Below, one piece after another: positions 25,701 to 33,672 of a stretch of DNA of 64,000 bases. Location: contig CM049306.1 in the NCBI GenBank assembly GCA_026874595.1, positions 85,708,142 to 85,772,141 of the forward strand, in the 5' to 3' direction. This DNA is from Sipunculus nudus (Eukaryota; Annelida; Sipuncula; Golfingiida; Sipunculidae). Under the pieces are notes generated by a model. It made no database searches and had not been told where the DNA came from. It was given only the letters and a program-made list of their open reading frames with translations. The translations under genes and the position numbers were made by a program. Numbering within the stretch: the stretch's first letter is position 1; each line of letters starts with the position of its first letter.

Positions 25701-28700
25701 CGTCCCACTCTGATTTCTGCAGATACACATAGTGGCTTGTCGACTACCCATATTCTGGTTTTAAAATGTCCTAGTCCGAAACTTGCAGGTCAGAAACGTC
25801 CATTTTGCTGAAATCATAATGACTAAGGTAGATATGCAGGACTTAGGAGGATCAATATTAAATTTTAAAAATAAACCTCCATTCATACTCCTAAACTTTG
25901 CACAGGTTCGCATTAGGCCTGTAGGCCTTGTTCCTGTTTGAACTTTTTTTTAGAAAATATTTGTTGCAAGGGAACTGAAGGCTCAAATTGCATTGAAATT
26001 TGTTTGAAACCATTTTGCATTTGCTGTGTGAAGGGGTATTATGTACTTTTTCTTTTGTAAATAGAACTACTTTAACTGAAGTGAACCCCCATTCTGTGTA
26101 AATTTATATTATTTTTATTCTCTATTTGTAGTCGGCCATCAACTGGACAGATACCATGCATATATGTGGTGAGCTAGCGAAGAAGGCTTGTAACAGGACA
26201 CGGGAGAACCTGGCAGCCATCAACAACAGGAGACTCCTGTCAAACAAGTAAGCTATACTGTATGTGATAGAAGAAAAAATTTTCAGGGTAAATACCAGTA
26301 TGGGCCCTTGTCAAGCTTGAAAATGATGAAGTAAAAATGAAATTTAAATGCCCTTGAAAATGGAACCTTTCTTTTTGAAATCCTCAAAAAGTCTTCAATC
26401 TTATATTAGCTACCTTTCTTTCATTTAGGCCTTACTTATTTAATAAAAAGTTTCTCGGACGAAGAAATGAAAAGTGGTGGGGAGGAGGAGGGAAAATAAA
26501 AATAAATATAATTCAAAATTTAAAAAATGAAAAGCGCCATTTTTTCCATATAAAATTTTACAAATGATGAAATGAATATATAGGAACTATATGTGCCCTT
26601 CTACAATGTCAAGTGAACTAAAGTATTTTCTGTATCTGCAGGATAACCTCAATACTTTCTGGAAGGGCTGGTAAAAAAATCAACTTTTCTAAAAAAATCA
26701 TGATTTTTCTACTTTTTAAATAAACTTTTATCAATTTAAATTAAAAATTAATATATTAATACTTTCCACTAAATTAACATTTTTGAAAAACCAATCAGTC
26801 CACTTTCTTACTAAAACAGCTGGAAAGTTAAAAATGACCTGTACAGGAGACTGGTTGCAAAATTAACTGTTAATTTTGAAGTATATTATATGGTCAGTGG
26901 AAATACAAAGCTTATTACAAATAAAGGAAAGTTCAGGCAAATGAAAATAGTCATGAAATATGCAATTCAAATACAAACGCACATTTAAGCAATAACAAGG
27001 TTTATCAGGGTCACCCAGTCAGAAAATAAGCAAAGTCCTTTTTATTTAAAATATCACTGAAATCAGCTTTTAGATAGGATCTATCTTTTGTCAGTCATTG
27101 AAAAAAAACCTCAGAAACACAAAATAAAAATTACTATATAAAAAATCTGGTAAAGATATACCCATCGGAAATTTAATCAAATATATCAAATGAGGTAAAA
27201 CTTTACCCCTCAGAAATGTAAACAATTGCAAGGTGGGAAAAAAATCTAGCTAATATAAACAAATATATCAGACGTAAGTATATATTGATGAACATCATTT
27301 CAGAATGTTTTGCAACAAGATTCGTACATCTGTCACTTGATAAACCCTTCGGAGCCCTTATAATAGCGGTATAACGTGCATGGTAGCGGTATATAACGCG
27401 GTATTTGCCACCCTGTAAACAACACACAGGTGCTCAGTGCTATTTTTAGCATTTCCATCGCGCGAGTATTTGATTGAGAGTTAAGAGTTTATTTGCATAT
27501 GACGACCTGTCAGGGCTTCAACGCGATTGGCGGAAAGAGACCCCGCCCAGCAGCCCTAGAAAGAGAGCCAATCAGAGATTCATAGTATACTACACGCATG
27601 CGCGTTAAGTTTCATTCATGTGATTTAGTGGCGGGAAATTGTCCGTGTGCAACTATTCCTGTGCTCTCAAATGCGATGCTACAAGCGATTGGTTATCCAA
27701 ATTATCGAAAGTAGCTGATTTCATCCAGAATTTCCATAATCACAACCTCGTAGTCAATGTTCGCATCCATTTTAACAAAGAGATTTAAATAAGTCGACTT
27801 TTTCCGCCTTCGGCCTAATGATTCCTTGTCTACAGAGGATTTTCCACGCGATGTCAGGAATGTCACAATAGTTCGATCGTGACCCTGCGTTCAGGTGGCA
27901 TCCGAAACTGAGCTCGGCAGAAGTTTACTTTTTTTTACTGCGAGTTTACTTTTTTAGGGGATTTATATCACGACTCATGGACACATTTTATAACGGCGGC
28001 AAAAAAAAACGACAGGGACACTGTTATATTTATTTTCCAAATTGTCACAACTTAGGGTCGGCGGGTCTGAGAAACGAAAAATTAAATAAGTATGGCCTTA
28101 CGTTCCTTTTTATGCCCCCGCCACAAAGTGGCTGGGGCATATAGTTTTACCCATGTCCATCATTCCGTCCTTCCGTCATTCCGAAATCAAACAGTGGTAC
28201 GGACTTTTTTTCACAATGCCTGTAGATATTGGCCTGATTTTTGGTGTGTGAGCAGATAATGAACAGTTACAGATTGAGTTCGCGTTTCGTCCCGGTTTAC
28301 TTACTTTTGACGTTTTACAACTCCTAAACTTAGAAATTTTCATGAAAAATAGAAATTTTCATGGCAAATACACATGTACGGACTTTTTTTCGCAATGCCT
28401 GCATATATTGGCCTGATTTTTGGTGTGTGGGCAGATAATGACCAGTTACAGATCAAGTTTGCGTTTTATCCCAGTTGACCTGCTTTTGACCGTTTTATGG
28501 CTCCTAAACTTAGAAATTTTCATGACAAATACACATGTACGGACTTTTTTTCCCAATGCCTGCAGATATTGGCCTGAGTTTTGGTGTGTATGCAGATATT
28601 GACCAATTACAGATCGAGTTTACGTTTCGTCCGGTTGACCTACTTTTGACCGTTTTACGGCTCCTTAACTTAGAACATTTCATGAAAAATAGAAATTTTC

Positions 28701-31700
28701 ATGACAAATACACATGTACGTACTTTTTTTCCGCAGTGCCTGCAGATATTGGCCTGATTTTTGGTGTGTATGCAGATATTGACCAGTTACAGATCGAGTT
28801 TACGTTTTGTCCCAGTTGACCTACTTTTGACTGTTTGACATTGCCCTAACATAGAAAATTTCATAAAAAATATAAATTTTCATGACAAGTGCACATGTAC
28901 AGACTTTCTTTTGCAATGCCTGCAGATACAGACCTGATTTTTAGTGTGTTGACAGATAATGACCAGTTACAGATCAAGTTCTTGTTTGTCCCAGCTGACT
29001 TACTTTTGACCATTTGACTGCTCCTGAACATAGAAAGTTTCATGAAAAATAGAAATTTTCATAACAAATGCATATGTACGGACTATTTTTCCGCAATGCC
29101 TGCAGATACCGCCCTGATTTTTTATGTGTGGGCAGATAATGACCTGAGTTACAGATCAAGTTCGCATTTCGTCCCGGTTGACCTACTTTTGATTGTTTTA
29201 TGGCTCCTAAACATAGAAAATTTCATGAAAAATATAAATTTTCATGACAAATGTACATGTACAGCTGTTTTTAGCCCTCAGCTTATAGGCTGATGGGCTA
29301 TTGTCGTCACCCAAGCTGTCCATCTATCCGTCCGTCCATCTGTCTGTCTGGTGTCTGTCCGTCCGTCCGTTCCGCGTCTGTTAACTTTTACCTTGTGAGC
29401 GGGATATCTCTAAAAGAATTCACCGTTGGAATTTTATTTCATCAGTGAAGATGAATATCAATAAAATCTCGGTCAAGTTCGAAGATGGGTGACCTTGACC
29501 CATTTTTCTACATTTTGGAGCTGATTATAGAAAAACACTCAGAAGTTTATATCACAGGAACCATTGTGTGGATTTTCAAAAAACTTACTATGATCATTGG
29601 GACTTATGATCTGTACGTGCTGCACAATTTTGGTGGCGCAACCTGCAATTTCTGTTTTTTTAATGAAATTTTATTGGATTTTTCAATTTTGACCTTTTGT
29701 GCAGGATATCTCCAAAGGTATTCAACACAGGAACTTCATTACTTCAGTGCTTTTGCATCATATTTACAAAATCTTGGTCAAGTTCAAAGATGGGTGGTCT
29801 TGACCTACTTTTCAAGGTCACAGAGCTTAGTATAGAAAAAAACTTAGGAGCTTATTTCTCAGGAAGCATTTGGTGGATTGTTATAAAACATGGTACATAC
29901 CTCTCCAATTTAAAATCATAACTGATTATCAGCTTTTGCTAATATTCTAGTTTGGCAATGCAATGCTTACAGATACTGGCCTAATGTTTGGTCTGTGGGC
30001 GCATAATGACCACTTACAGATCGAGTTCGCGTTTCGTCCTAGTTTACATATTTTTGACCATATGACAGATCCTGAACATAGAAAATTTCATGAAAAACAG
30101 AAATTTTTATGAAAAATGCACATGTATGGATTTTTTTTCACAATGCCTGCAGATACTGGCCTGATTTTTGGTGTGTTGCTTGATAATGACCCGTTACAGA
30201 TTGAGTTTTCATTTTGCCCTTGTTGACGTACTTTTGACCATACAACACCTCCTGAACTTAAAAATTTTACAAAATTTAACGTTTCTAATTTGCCCCAGGC
30301 GGGGGCATTCGTGTCATTCTGACACGTCTAGTTTAAAGTATAAATCAGATTTCTTTTAGTAAGTTTTTGCATTTGTTTTAACATCTTCATTGTAGTCATG
30401 CAGGGTTCCCGCAACCCTGTTTTCTTTTACCGGTAAACAGACATTTTCCCCGGGCAAATAAGTTATTTTTTTTGCAGATGGTTTGTTACATTTGCATAAC
30501 TATGAGAGACTGGTAATAATAATGAGAATATATGTTTTTTCCCAAGGAGAAATCTGTCCATGGATTTAGTTCCATGGGATGTAACAAATCTACCTCTAAG
30601 AGACGAGAGTGTGGACGTCTTCATCACTGACATGGTGAGACCATGTTCCTCTTCTCTTATCCAGTTTAAGTGACATATACCCCACTTTTATTGGTCACAA
30701 GTTGACATTTCTTACACAGATTACAGTCATACATTGAAGGGATGAGAAAGGATAAAAGAACGGTCTTGATATGTCTGAAATTCCCGCCATCTGTCATGAA
30801 TATTGCATCATATTAATATCATCATTAAGTGCATCATTGGGTTATTATAAAATAGTCATTATGTTATATATCTTAGAATATGTATCAATATTCTATGTGT
30901 ATATATATACATAGTCTATTGGTACATTTAAAAGAGCTGCATTATTTGTTTGGGACTGACCCTGATTGTAATTTTATAGCTTCTCTTATTATCTCAAAAG
31001 AGAGTATCCTTCAATAATTTAACAGTATTATAATACTTTATTTCTATATTCAGTTAAGATTTACAAAAAAATTTTATCACAATGTGTAACATTGAATCTT
31101 TATTCTGTTGTAGCCCTTTGGTAAAAGGTAAGTACTATATTGTCATAATATGTAACAACCCAGATCTCTGTAATGAAAAAGGTTAATCATTAAAAATGTC
31201 ATCAACTCATTTACCCATCTGGTCACAGTAATGTTTGCTGTGTGTCATCAATAAACCATGTCATGTTGGGGCCATTTTAGATGCCTTTCTTCCTTAAAGG
31301 TCCTATTATTATGGTATGGGCAGCATTTGCCCCTCTGGTTCAGTGTCTGTTTATTATCCTTTGGTGCTGATACAATAACTAACCAGAAATCGGGTAAATT
31401 TTCATGTTTTTTGGCAAAATCCATGATGTATATTACATTTAAGGTCACCACGTTTGGTAGCTTTAACTTACCAGAAATTTGATGGATGTTTATTAAACTC
31501 ACCATGAAAGTTTGCCAGTTAAGTGTTCTTTCCAGAGGTAGATTCTTGTCAAAATTTGTGCATATTTTGTGAGGTCTGAGGTCACAAGATTTACAATAGG
31601 CATACTATGCACATTGCTCTTGTTAAACATTTTTTCCAGATGGGATATCATATCCAACATATTGTGATAGACATGAATTAGATAGTGTAATAAAAGAACT

Positions 31701-33672
31701 GTTTTCTTAAGAAATTATTTAAAGGATTTAAAAAGATTTAAAGGGGCCCAATCACCTATCTGACCCCAGAGCTTTTATAAAAATAGGCCAGAAAACATGG
31801 ATATCACAGTAAACAGGCTGCTTGTTTTGTTCATATCAACATGTTTATAATATGTTGGGGTCTGCATGAATAATCTAAACAAATTGAACAAGGGCATCTG
31901 GCAGCAAGTCAGATAAGCCAGAGCTATGCAAATGGCATTTTACACCAAGTGACCTTTCTACCTCCTCATATATGCAACCTACAACCTTTGATTATGATTT
32001 TCTTGTTTGTCAACATTGCTGTGTTTACAAACTTGTTGTTGATAAACAAGTTCACACGTCCTTCACAAAGGCCATTTCACAACCAAAGTTAGCCTTAGAT
32101 CATTCATCACAAAGGAAGCCAGAAATCACATAAATTCTTTTTCAATAGGTAGGTGATTCAGCACCTACAAGATTTTGTAAAAAAAAAGTGTAAGTCAAAA
32201 TTAATTATCTGTTACTATGCTTTCATTTGAATAAGTAAATATTTTACACATGTCAATGATGGTTCTCAAATTCGATATTATTCTTGAGTTACCTGTGAAT
32301 TCTAATAACATTGTCACTATTTTGTGCATGTCTGTCTTTTCTTCACTGCATCTTTTAACTAAATGACATTAATGCTTCACCTTATAAACAAGCTGGATCT
32401 TTTGATTTGTTTATTAAGGAGTGGGTCAAAGGCCAACAACTGGCAGCTTTATCCTCGAGCTTTAACAGAGATGGCCCGGGCATGTCGTAGAGAGACTGGC
32501 AGAGCATGCTTACTTACCCAAGACAAGAAATGTATCATCAAGGTAAATAGCAGCACTTTACGCTTCTCAGATAAGAGAGACCATCAAAATATCAGATTGC
32601 ATTATCTGTAATGTTGAGAACCCGCACTGTAAATCTGAATGAGGATGCAAGTATTTCCTCTTTAAATACTCCAAATCTAAAAGAATACTGTCACTAAAAA
32701 CGAAAACTACCAACCCTCAAATATGATTGTTTACTTTGTAACAACTATTACCAAGTACAAAAATATTCCAATATTATCTGCCCAAAGTTCAGATTACTGC
32801 CTGTTAACACTGATATTGATGCCATTGGACTTATGACCATGGAAGTGCTGTTTTCCTTTTGACTGGGGTCATGACTCCAAGTAGGCCCTTTCAGTACAAT
32901 ATAACATGCCCAATGATGTAAATACAAGAGAAATACCCTAATCAGTGCACCAGAATTCTCAGAACAAGTGTGTGTTATCAGGATTGTTAAGGATCAGATC
33001 TTTATGAATATCTGTTGTTGTCTTAGAATTAAAAATTCAAGTGTATACAATATGATCTCACTATCAAAACATGTCATTGAATAAGTACATTTAGATAACA
33101 TTAAAACTGTTAATTATCCTGAATTTTAATTTCGATATGTTTAATTTCTGCTCATTAAAGTTCCATTTATGGTGTCCATATTCCTGCAGTATTCATGAGC
33201 CTGAAAGAATGAACTATGATAATTTGTTATGGCTCTTATCAAATACATGATTTCTCATTAATATGGCTCAGGTTGGTTCTTATATTTGCTAAAAGATAAA
33301 AAAGACATTTAGCCTTTATCTTCTTTACCATTTCTTGTGTGATAATGTGCTTCTGCATGTGTTTGATGCCTTTTTATTTTTGTGTGAAGATTTATATTCT
33401 ATCATATGTTAATGTCAGATTCTGTTTAAATTGCATGTTATTTAATGAAAATTTATCCTTCTACTTATCAGACTTTGGAATGTATGGAACACCTGTGGAC
33501 ACGCTCCAAGTATTTACCCATAAATATTGGTGGTCTTGCTGCAGGAGTGTACCTCCTGTACAGGTCAGGGGTCAAGGTCACCAGGGACACTCGTATTGAT
33601 ATAGGAAAAAGGAGTGCCAAGGTCAAGCTCTCCAAAGATTCAGCTCCTGCACCAATAACTGACAAGGATTGA
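7669..33672 (+). CDS. THUMPD3: THUMPD3: tRNA (guanine-N2-)-methyltransferase, nine coding exons, 543 aa
   Basis: THUMPD3, with TRMT112 as partner in characterised species, methylates guanine N2 in tRNA. The coding exons are 7669-7878, 17562-17639, 18320-19050, 22894-22963, 26132-26247, 30547-30634, 31114-31127, 32419-32542 and 33472-33672. All have GT/AG borders and compatible phases, giving 1632 nt. Residues 1-130 form the N-terminal region (TGFE, LQSVDNLYVV). An acidic, low-complexity linker follows, then the THUMP region (about 251-338, ending TTLRPTIAYGML). The SAM-binding motif is VVCDPMCGGGTIPLE (349-363), and the catalytic motif DMPF (430-433) precedes GKR. Human THUMPD3 is 507 aa with the same order. 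The start could also be the second ATG (7693), eight codons in, which sits in a better MAAP context. Introns hold most of the window's mobile elements. Confidence 0.95.
8108..8889. mobile_element. MULE-like MITE with long inverted arms and 10-bp target duplication
   Basis: Perfect 28-bp terminal inverted repeats occupy 8118-8145 and 8852-8879 (tip TAGACCCAGTTGTGG). They are flanked directly by GTCTTTCTGG at 8108-8117 and 8880-8889, a 10-bp target duplication. Inside, the arms share further inverted blocks (GATTGTTTCA, AGTGTACATG, TTACATCATCACT), so they are long and partly decayed. The core is the 26-bp minisatellite. Long TIRs with 9-10 bp duplications are typical of Mutator-like elements; no transposase is present. 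It sits in THUMPD3 intron 1. Confidence 0.82.
8291..8602. repeat. 26-bp minisatellite, 12 copies in a 78-bp higher-order pattern
   Basis: The unit is CACCCAGCTGATATGTGATA plus CATGGG (type A) or CATGCA (type B). The order is A-A-B three times, then A-A-B-like ending CATGCG. Apart from the last two bases the units are identical, which implies recent expansion of the 78-bp block. Each unit carries CAGCTG. The overlapping minus-strand frames of 112-142 codons are only this repeat. Confidence 0.97.
8890..9779. other. THUMPD3 intron 1 segment, nothing recognised
   Basis: AT-rich intronic sequence with no coding, RNA or repeat signal that could be supported. Confidence 0.5.
9780..10545 (+). mobile_element. 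Truncated family A element (A0)
   Basis: Interior blocks match A1-A3: AAAAACTCTAT-GGATTTTG, the TTCAAACTTG/CAAATGGTTCC block, CTCAGAAACAGCTGGAGCTATCATCACC and ATTGATGGCACCACCTGCATTGGCC. The characteristic 5' AGCGAACCTGTG and 3' CACAGGTTCGC ends are missing. A short CTTTCATCTT repeat (four units) marks its left border. Confidence 0.6.
10555..10740 (+). pseudogene. Short coding-like segment, possibly a broken transposon or host exon
   Basis: From ATG at 10555 a frame reads MEEQHTPKQVPVTPRR, SSGKDYNLFHHLPGKR and stops at 10682-10684. In the adjacent frame the sequence continues as NVLNYFEEEKEAGHPV before another stop. The balanced amino-acid use and the handover between frames suggest a real protein fragment with a one-base shift. 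I do not recognise the family. Confidence 0.3.
11142..12116 (+). CDS. LINE reverse transcriptase, C-terminal part (open frame)
   Basis: The frame runs without stop from the truncation to TAG at 12114-12116. Motif A is IDYSSAFNTIQP, motif B is TGAPQGCVLSAVLF and motif C is KYADDTVI, so the catalytic aspartates are intact. Thumb and C-terminal segments follow (LQLNVKKTKEVVFDF, YKYLGCIIDRNLNWKEH, FLPSGKRLDT). The endonuclease and the N-terminal part of the polymerase are absent, so this copy cannot move by itself. The first dozen codons probably derive from flanking intron. The open frame suggests a fairly recent insertion. Confidence 0.9.
   Translation: MWQSLQWLIDYSSAFNTIQPHIMINQLCRYNIPLSYCLWILDFLSDRRQHVRTSKETSSDIIINTGAPQGCVLSAVLFILYTNNLSVSLSDCKIIKYADDTVILGLIHKNDESLYRKTIQYVSGWCEEHYLQLNVKKTKEVVFDFRRSKSVITPVAIKNEDVDIVENYKYLGCIIDRNLNWKEHVLNQSKKANKRLYYLYYLRKLNIDKTIITMFYNSVISSVLTYSLECWFTNISDKLKKQLNNTRKRSSRITGTSLATHQEICETKTMAFISKVMNDKTHPLYSEFRFLPSGKRLDTIFCRTTRFKKSLVPHSIKHFNSQPS
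11150..12361 (+). mobile_element. 5'-truncated non-LTR retrotransposon (LINE) with (ATCTT)n tail
   Basis: One copy in THUMPD3 intron 1 comprises the C-terminal half of a reverse transcriptase, a short 3' UTR and a pentanucleotide tail (12329-12361). The 5' breakpoint lies near 11150-11165, just before the DYSSAF motif. The microsatellite tail and lack of a poly(A) tail suggest an L2/CR1-like or related clade rather than L1. Confidence 0.85.
12362..13685. other. THUMPD3 intron 1 segment with poly-C tracts
   Basis: Non-coding. It contains three C homopolymers (12810-12824, 12932-12943, 12951-12965), the last two 7 bp apart. No gene was recognised. Confidence 0.6.
13686..13752. repeat. (TA)n microsatellite
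   Basis: About 60 bp of nearly pure TA in THUMPD3 intron 1. Confidence 0.95.
13856..17446 (+). mobile_element. Family A Helentron/HINE-like element A1
   Basis: The 5' end TTTTTAGCGATCCTGTGAGC and 3' end GCACTGGTTTGCATTAGGCC, TGTGGGCCTGGTTTT, match the ends of A2 and A3 with mutations. Shared interior blocks include CTTCTTCT(C/T)-GAAAC and GCAGACTGCCA. About 1.2 kb in the middle (15395-16580) is not in A2 and may be a separate insertion. It ends about 115 bp before THUMPD3 exon 2. Confidence 0.65.
15395..16580. other. Unassigned segment inside element A1
   Basis: This stretch has no counterpart in A2 or A3. Its composition is less AT-rich in places, and an 83-codon open frame (15674-15925) shows no recognised motif. 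It may be a nested insertion; no ends could be defined. Confidence 0.35.
17562..17639 (+). CDS. THUMPD3: THUMPD3 coding exon 2
   Basis: 78 nt, residues 71-96 (IQDLQSVDNLYVVIGEF). The acceptor is a T-rich tract ending ACCAG; the donor is ACG/GTAATT. The SVDNL segment is conserved in THUMPD3. Confidence 0.9.
18320..19050 (+). CDS. THUMPD3: THUMPD3 coding exon 3 (linker and THUMP domain)
   Basis: 731 nt, residues 97-339 plus two bases of the next codon. It holds the helical end of the N-terminal region, a charged linker rich in Ser, Asp, Lys and Ile, and the THUMP region with FRATCYRSG, DFGG-like HFGGRLQDYF and HRRNI. The acceptor is CTTTTGTAG and the donor CTCAG/GTAAGT. Confidence 0.95.
18631..18680 (+). 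repeat. Short internal repeats coding for the acidic THUMPD3 linker
   Basis: TGACATCA occurs three times, with inverted TGATG variants, within exon 3. It encodes SDIITESDDITGSDIT. The repeat is inside coding sequence and keeps frame, so the linker length probably varies by slippage. Confidence 0.6.
19273..21309 (+). mobile_element. Family A Helentron/HINE-like element A2 (intact ends)
   Basis: The 5' end is TTTTTAGCGAACCTGTGAGC. The 3' end is CACAGGTTCGCATTTGGCCT then GTAGGCCTTGTTT. The 5' tip AGCGAACCTGTG is therefore repeated inverted just before a terminal palindrome (AGGCCTGTAGGCCT-like), as in Helentron-associated elements. The interior has related blocks of about 120-300 bp and a GGTGGCGCCACC palindrome at 19763-19774. 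No protein is encoded. It is about 2.0 kb, in THUMPD3 intron 3. Confidence 0.75.
22240..22520. repeat. Dispersed repeat, family I copy 2
   Basis: An inverted relative of 2454-2720, with blocks GTTCCCGCAGGCTGAAACATCGCGTGTTGTGG and TAAACAGAC...TTTACTAACACGCA. The middle (about 22320-22430) differs. No coding potential. Confidence 0.4.
22521..22893. other. THUMPD3 intron 3 end, nothing recognised
   Basis: AT-rich sequence leading to the exon 4 acceptor (TTTACTTTCAG). No feature supported. Confidence 0.5.
22894..22963 (+). CDS. THUMPD3: THUMPD3 coding exon 4 (SAM-binding motif)
   Basis: 70 nt completing Arg340 and encoding residues 341-363. It carries the Rossmann glycine motif DPMCGGGTIPLE. 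Most homologues recalled have CGTGAIPIE here, so the third position is G rather than T. Confidence 0.93.
24283..24298. repeat. Poly-G tract (16 G)
   Basis: A homopolymer within A3, followed at once by a cluster of TCTAGA palindromes. Confidence 0.9.
24311..24330. repeat. Perfect 20-bp palindrome in a TCTAGA cluster
   Basis: GTGTCTAGACGTCTAGACAC equals its own reverse complement. Further TGTCTAGACA-type palindromes flank it between 24299 and 24340. Confidence 0.9.
24445..25760 (+). mobile_element. Family D element D1 nested in A3, with tandem repeats of about 275 bp
   Basis: From GGTCACATGTGAACTGCTGCGCC it matches D2 (40752-42178) to its 3' end TTGTCGACTACCCATATTCTGG. The interior is about four tandem units of 273-279 bp, counted from TGCAACCA at 24639, 24918, 25191 and 25467. 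Units carry GGTGGCGCCACC palindromes (24629, 25050, 25326). The D2 5' hairpin is not visible here, so this copy is probably 5'-truncated. Repeated minus-strand frames of about 75 codons, one per unit, are products of the repeat. Confidence 0.7.
26132..26247 (+). CDS. THUMPD3: THUMPD3 coding exon 5
   Basis: 116 nt, residues 364-401 plus two bases. It begins SAINWTD, like the EWSD segment after the SAM motif. The donor is CAA/GTAAGC. Confidence 0.9.
26248..28106. other. THUMPD3 intron 5, first part
   Basis: AT-rich up to about 27430. It then becomes a less AT-rich island (27430-27790) with clustered promoter-like motifs, listed separately. No exon was recognised. Confidence 0.6.
27430..27790. 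promoter_or_regulatory. Promoter-like motif cluster inside THUMPD3 intron 5
   Basis: Within about 200 bp are an octamer ATTTGCAT (27491-27498), ATTGG (27526-27530), CCCCGCCC (27541-27548), CCAAT (27568-27572), GCATGCGCG resembling NRF1 (27596-27604), TGGCGGGAA resembling E2F (27629-27637) and another ATTGG (27688-27692). Octamer with opposed CCAAT boxes recalls histone or other bidirectional promoters, but no histone or other gene was found next to it. Activity is inferred from motifs only. Confidence 0.4.
28107..30334 (+). mobile_element. Family B Helentron/HINE-like element B1, interrupted by E1
   Basis: The 5' end TTTTTATGCCCCCGCCAC, AAAGTGGCTGGGGCAT forms a strong hairpin. The 3' end has an inverted copy of the tip (GGCGGGGGCAT), then the hairpin CGTGTCATTCTGACACG, then TCTAGTTT. 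The interior is a tandem array of about 180-bp units starting near 28200, 28380, 28541, 28719, 28900 and 29080. The array resumes after E1 (29268-29953). No protein is encoded. The hairpin followed by CTAG and the asymmetric inverted ends are Helitron/Helentron hallmarks. It lies in THUMPD3 intron 5. Confidence 0.8.
29268..29953 (+). mobile_element. Family E element nested in B1
   Basis: The 5' end TTTTTAGCCCTCAGCTTATA, GGCTGATGGGCT is palindromic. The 3' end is AGCTTTTGCTAATATTCTAG then TTT. It interrupts a B1 repeat unit between ACATGTACAG and GGCAATGC. GTCC-rich simple sequence follows the 5' hairpin. The subterminal inverted tip is not clear, so membership of the same class is less certain. 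Confidence 0.6.
30547..30634 (+). CDS. THUMPD3: THUMPD3 coding exon 6
   Basis: 88 nt, completing Lys402 and encoding residues 403-431. It contains VPWDVTNLPLRDESVDV and ends FITDM, the first half of the catalytic D-M-P-F motif. Confidence 0.93.
31114..31127 (+). CDS. THUMPD3: THUMPD3 coding exon 7: 14-nt microexon
   Basis: CCCTTTGGTAAAAG encodes Pro-Phe-Gly-Lys plus two bases of Arg. The acceptor is TTGTAG and the donor GTAAGT. It completes DMPFGKR, the invariant catalytic stretch; skipping it would shift the frame and remove the motif. Confidence 0.9.
31737..32168. mobile_element. TTAA-flanked MITE, family F copy 3 (reverse orientation)
   Basis: It starts TTTAAAGGGGCCCAATCACC, the inverse of the end of copy 2 (44034-44476), and ends TAGGTAGGTGATTCAGCACC. 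The shared interior includes CAAGGGCATCTGGCAGCAAGTCAG. It lies in THUMPD3 intron 7. Confidence 0.62.
32419..32542 (+). CDS. THUMPD3: THUMPD3 coding exon 8
   Basis: 124 nt, completing Arg436 and encoding residues 437-477. It includes SGSKANNWQLYPRAL, MARACRRETGRA and LLTQDKKC, conserved in THUMPD3. The donor is AAG/GTAAAT. Confidence 0.93.
33472..33672 (+). CDS. THUMPD3: THUMPD3 coding exon 9 (terminal)
   Basis: 201 nt including TGA. It encodes residues 478-543: the conserved INIGGLAAGVYLLYR strand, then a lysine-rich tail with no recognised motif. Confidence 0.93.
   Translation, partial: TLECMEHLWTRSKYLPINIGGLAAGVYLLYRSGVKVTRDTRIDIGKRSAKVKLSKDSAPAPITDKD

Larger units (their letters stand above)
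23480..25932 (+). mobile_element. Family A Helentron/HINE-like element A3, interrupted by D1
   Basis: The 5' end is TTTTTAGCGAACCTGTGAGC. The 3' end (25901-25932) is CACAGGTTCGCATTAGGCCT then GTAGGCCTTGTT. The ends match A2 closely. The body contains a family D element at about 24445-25760. It lies in THUMPD3 intron 4. Confidence 0.72.
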
